Below the pieces are notes generated by a model. That model saw nothing but the letters and a program-made list of their open reading frames with translations. It had not been told where the DNA came from and did no database searches. From Fidelibacterota bacterium (GTDB taxonomy: Bacteria > Fidelibacterota > Marinisomatia > SCGC-AAA003-L08 > D37C17), in the NCBI GenBank assembly GCA_002731795.1, contig PCCQ01000087.1:1-32065 (forward strand): a stretch of 32,065 bases of DNA, written 5' to 3'. Positions 29,311 through 32,065 of this stretch are shown here, piece by piece. The translations under genes and the position numbers were made by a program. Positions within the stretch are counted from its first letter, which is position 1. Every line of letters starts with the position of its first letter.

Positions 29311-30036
29311 ATGAATAAAGAATTAAATGATAAGCTTATTCTAATTACAGGTGCATCTTCCGGAATTGGAAGAGGATTGGCAAAAAGACTTTGCCGTAAT
29401 GGCTACAATCTAATTTTAACCTCAAGATCTAATGAAAAATTAAGCCAATTGAAAGATGAACTATCAGATTTTTCTGAAAAAATTCATTTAATAGCATGCG
29501 ACTTGACGAATTCTGATGATATAGAAAACCTTTATAAGAAAACTGTAGCGATTGGTTTTGTAGAATGTATTGTAAGTAATGCAGGCTTAGGTAGATTTTC
29601 AAGTATTGATAAAATGAGTGTTGATGATTGGGATATTCAAATTAATACTAATCTTCGTCCATCATTCCTTCTTGCAAAACTCTTTGTTGGTCAAATGAAA
29701 AAAAATAAAACAGGTCATCTTATTTTTATTAACTCAGTGGCAGGTAAATATGGTCACTCATTTTCAAACTCAACTGCATACGTAAGTTCAAAATATGCTC
29801 TAAAAGGTTTTGCGGACTCTCTAAGAACTGAATTAAGAGACTATAGCGTTAAAGTAAGTTCAATATATCCAGGAGCAATTGATACAGAATTCTGGGATGC
29901 CATAAACGTTGACTTTGCTCGACATGAGATGCTATCAATTGACGATTTATCTGAAACGATACTTCATGTAATTGAGGCACCAAATTCATCTGTGATAGAA
30001 GATGTCGTTGTTAGAAGAACTGCGGGTGATTTCTAG
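29311..30036 (+). CDS. Short-chain dehydrogenase/reductase (SDR) family oxidoreductase
   Basis: LITGASSGIGRGLAKRL, VSNAGLG, FINSVAGKYGHSFSNSTAYVSSKYALKGF (YxxxK), SIYPGAIDTEFW. Confidence 0.92.
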   Translation: MNKELNDKLILITGASSGIGRGLAKRLCRNGYNLILTSRSNEKLSQLKDELSDFSEKIHLIACDLTNSDDIENLYKKTVAIGFVECIVSNAGLGRFSSIDKMSVDDWDIQINTNLRPSFLLAKLFVGQMKKNKTGHLIFINSVAGKYGHSFSNSTAYVSSKYALKGFADSLRTELRDYSVKVSSIYPGAIDTEFWDAINVDFARHEMLSIDDLSETILHVIEAPNSSVIEDVVVRRTAGDF

Positions 30037-30135
30037 ATAACCAAAAAAAAATCCTAAAATACTATTTCTCTTGTAGAGAAGCCTATCTTGTATTAAATTT
30101 CTTGGCTTTAGTAAAATTTGTTTTTTGAGAAGAAA

Positions 30136-31449
30136 ATGTTAGAACAATTACAGACACATCTATCTACAATCATCAAAAACATAAAAGGCCAGGGAAAAAT
30201 CTCTGAGTCTAATGTATCTGATGTTTTAAGGGATATAAGAATTGCTCTTTTGGAGGCTGATGTAAATCTGAAGGTGGCAAAAAAATTTGTTGAACATGTA
30301 AAAGAAAAAGCTCTTGGTGAAAAAGTATTAAAATCTATCAGTCCAGGACAGCAATTCACAAAGATTCTTTTTGATGAATTAAAGTTTTTTTTAGGTGGTG
30401 AAGCAAAGCCTTTAGAATTTGATAGCTCTGGTCTTACTGTAATTCTTTTAGCAGGACTTCAGGGTTGTGGTAAAACCACAACATGTGGAAAACTAGCACG
30501 CTTTTTGAAAAAAGATAAAGGTAAAGATTCTTTATTAATTGCAGCAGATTTACAAAGACCCGCTGCAATTGATCAATTGATCACAATTGGAAAAAGTATT
30601 GATGTTGATGTCTATTCTGAGAAAAATAATGATCCGATAGCTGTTGTTAAAAATGGATTGATGGAGGCAAAAAGACAGGGTAAAGACATTGCAGTTATTG
30701 ATACAGCTGGTCGATTACATGTAGATGAGGATATGATGAATCAGCTAAAATCCATAATAGAGGTTTCTAATCCAAATGAAATTTTGTTCGTAGCTGATGG
30801 GATGACTGGGCAAGATGCTGTAAACTCATCTAGGTCATTTAATGAAGCAATTGATATAACGGGTATTATTTTAACAAAAATGGATGGCGATTCAAGAGGA
30901 GGCGCTGCATTATCTATTAAACATATCATTCAAAGACCAATTAAGTTTATCGGTACCGGTGAGTCTATCGATAAGCTTGATAATTTTCACCCTGAAAGAT
31001 ATGCTAGTAGAATCCTTGGTATGGGAGATGTTGTTTCTCTTGTAGAAAAAGCACAATCAGTAGTTGATAAAGAATCATTAGAAAATCTTGAACAAAAAAT
31101 TAAAAATCAAACGTTTTCTTTAATCGACTTTCAAGATCAGATTAAGCAAATAAAAAAAATGGGACCTTTATCTGAAGTTATGGGAATGATCCCAGGAGCA
31201 AATAAATTAAAAATGGGTGATTTTTCAGATAAAAATTTAAAATGGGTTGAAGCAATAATTTCTTCAATGACACTTAAAGAAAGAATAAATCCAGGAATAA
31301 TTAATGGATCTAGACGAAAAAGAATTGCACATGGTAGTGGTCGTCCAGTTCAAGAAGTAAATGCATTATTAAAGCAATACAAACAAATGAAAAGCATGAT
31401 GAAAACAATGAATAAAAATAAAGGAAAATTTAAATTTCCCTTTATGTAA
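30136..31449 (+). CDS. ffh: Signal recognition particle protein Ffh
   Basis: LLAGLQGCGKTTTCGKLA, DLQRPAAIDQL, VIDTAGRLHVDEDMM, TKMDGDSRGGAALSI, C-terminal M domain GSRRKRIAHGSG. The ATG at 30136 with GAGAAG upstream is preferred over TTG 30118. Confidence 0.96.
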   Translation: MLEQLQTHLSTIIKNIKGQGKISESNVSDVLRDIRIALLEADVNLKVAKKFVEHVKEKALGEKVLKSISPGQQFTKILFDELKFFLGGEAKPLEFDSSGLTVILLAGLQGCGKTTTCGKLARFLKKDKGKDSLLIAADLQRPAAIDQLITIGKSIDVDVYSEKNNDPIAVVKNGLMEAKRQGKDIAVIDTAGRLHVDEDMMNQLKSIIEVSNPNEILFVADGMTGQDAVNSSRSFNEAIDITGIILTKMDGDSRGGAALSIKHIIQRPIKFIGTGESIDKLDNFHPERYASRILGMGDVVSLVEKAQSVVDKESLENLEQKIKNQTFSLIDFQDQIKQIKKMGPLSEVMGMIPGANKLKMGDFSDKNLKWVEAIISSMTLKERINPGIINGSRRKRIAHGSGRPVQEVNALLKQYKQMKSMMKTMNKNKGKFKFPFM

Positions 31450-31458
31450 ATATTAAAC

Positions 31459-31464
31459 AGGAGG
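31459..31464 (+). promoter_or_regulatory. Shine-Dalgarno site of rpsP (AGGAGG)
   Basis: AGGAGG followed by 8 nt and the TTG start at 31473. Confidence 0.75.
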
Positions 31465-31472
31465 TTAGTTAA

Positions 31473-32065
31473 TTGTCAGTAAAATTAAGATTTAAGAGAA
31501 TGGGAAGAAAAAAACGACCATTTTATAGATTAGTTGCAATTGATTCAAGGACTAGAAGAGATGGAAGAGAAATAGAAAAGCTAGGCTGGTTTAATCCAAG
31601 TAGCGTTGATGAGACTTTTAAGTTTAATGAGAACAGAGTTGTGCATTGGCTAGATCAAGGTGCAATTCCATCACTTACTGTTAAAAATATTTTAGGTAAA
31701 GCTGGATTTAATCATAAATACCATCTGATAAGATTAGGGAAAAGTGAAGATGAAATCGCTAAAGAAATGGAAGCTTTTTTAGGTAGACAGAAAGATAAAG
31801 AGCAAAATAAGATTGAAAAGAAAAAACTAAAAAAAGAACAAGAAAGCGCTGCAGCTAAAGCAGAAGAAGCACCAGCTGAAGAAGCTGCTGTAGAAGAAGC
31901 ACCTGCTGAAGAGGCTGCTACAGAAGAAGCGCCAGCAGAAGAAGCACCAGCTGAAGAGGCTGCTGCAGAAGAAGCACCAGCTGAAGAAGCTGCTGTAGAA
32001 GAAGCACCAGCTGAAGAAGCTGCTGTAGAAGAAGCACCTGCTGAAGAGGCTGCTACAGAAGAAGC
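31473..32065 (+). CDS. rpsP: 30S ribosomal protein bS16 with Ala/Glu/Pro-rich C-terminal extension, 3'-truncated by the window
   Basis: Not in the ORF track (no stop before the window end). TTG start reads (M)SVKLRFKRMGRKKRPFYRLVAIDSRTRRDGREIEKLGWFNPSSVDETFKFNENRVVHWLDQGAIPSLTVKNILGKAG, a clear bS16, then KKKLKKEQESAAAKAEE and APAEEAAVEE-type repeats; ffh-rpsP is a common gene order. Confidence 0.93.
   Translation, partial: MSVKLRFKRMGRKKRPFYRLVAIDSRTRRDGREIEKLGWFNPSSVDETFKFNENRVVHWLDQGAIPSLTVKNILGKAGFNHKYHLIRLGKSEDEIAKEMEAFLGRQKDKEQNKIEKKKLKKEQESAAAKAEEAPAEEAAVEEAPAEEAATEEAPAEEAPAEEAAAEEAPAEEAAVEEAPAEEAAVEEAPAEEAATEE
31869..32063 (+). repeat. Tandem 30-bp coding repeat in the rpsP tail (six full units plus one 15-bp half unit)
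   Basis: Units at 31869, 31899, 31929 (15-bp half unit), 31944, 31974, 32004 and 32034; consensus gcaccagctgaagaagctgctgtagaagaa = APAEEAAVEE. Units at 31869, 31974 and 32004 are identical; 31862-31930 is exactly repeated at 31997-32065. Confidence 0.95.

Noticed and set aside
30072-30086. TTCTC-TTGTA-GAGAA hairpin between the SDR gene and ffh as a terminator
   Set aside because: Only a 5-bp stem with no following T-run; too weak to call.
1-32065. Search for CRISPR arrays, tRNA/rRNA genes, transposases, phage genes, toxin-antitoxin or defence systems
   Set aside because: None recognised by eye; the window is nearly fully occupied by conserved genes and the intergenic gaps show no regularly spaced repeats or cloverleaf-like sequence.

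Overview
AT-rich, densely coded bacterial chromosome segment, almost entirely protein-coding on the + strand. Left to right: (i) the end of a surface-polysaccharide module (GT4 running off the left edge, GT2, two different sulfotransferases, a YfhO-like membrane protein); (ii) a histidine kinase, Maf and a RodZ-like protein; (iii) a complete, very compact dcw (division/cell wall) cluster, mraZ-rsmH-ftsL-ftsI-murE-murF-mraY-murD-ftsW-murG-murC-ftsQ-ftsA-ftsZ, about 15.4 kb; (iv) a convergent minus-strand gingipain/PorU-like C25 peptidase with a FlgD-like/T9SS-type C-terminal domain; (v) acnB, an SDR oxidoreductase, ffh, and a right-truncated rpsP missing from the ORF track. The gene content (T9SS-type C25 peptidase, AcnB, AT-rich) suggests a marine FCB-group bacterium such as Marinimicrobia/SAR406, but this is a low-confidence inference. 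Most of the window is conserved housekeeping sequence and I see no convincing undescribed multi-gene system. The items most worth a second look are: the bS16 protein with an Ala/Glu/Pro 30-bp tandem-repeat tail running off the window; a predicted MraZ operator (TGGGT x2 at 10-bp spacing) over a candidate -10 upstream of mraZ; a short PorU-like C25 peptidase convergent with ftsZ with only 4 nt between stops; and paired sulfotransferases in the polysaccharide locus. No tRNA, rRNA, CRISPR array or mobile element was recognised.
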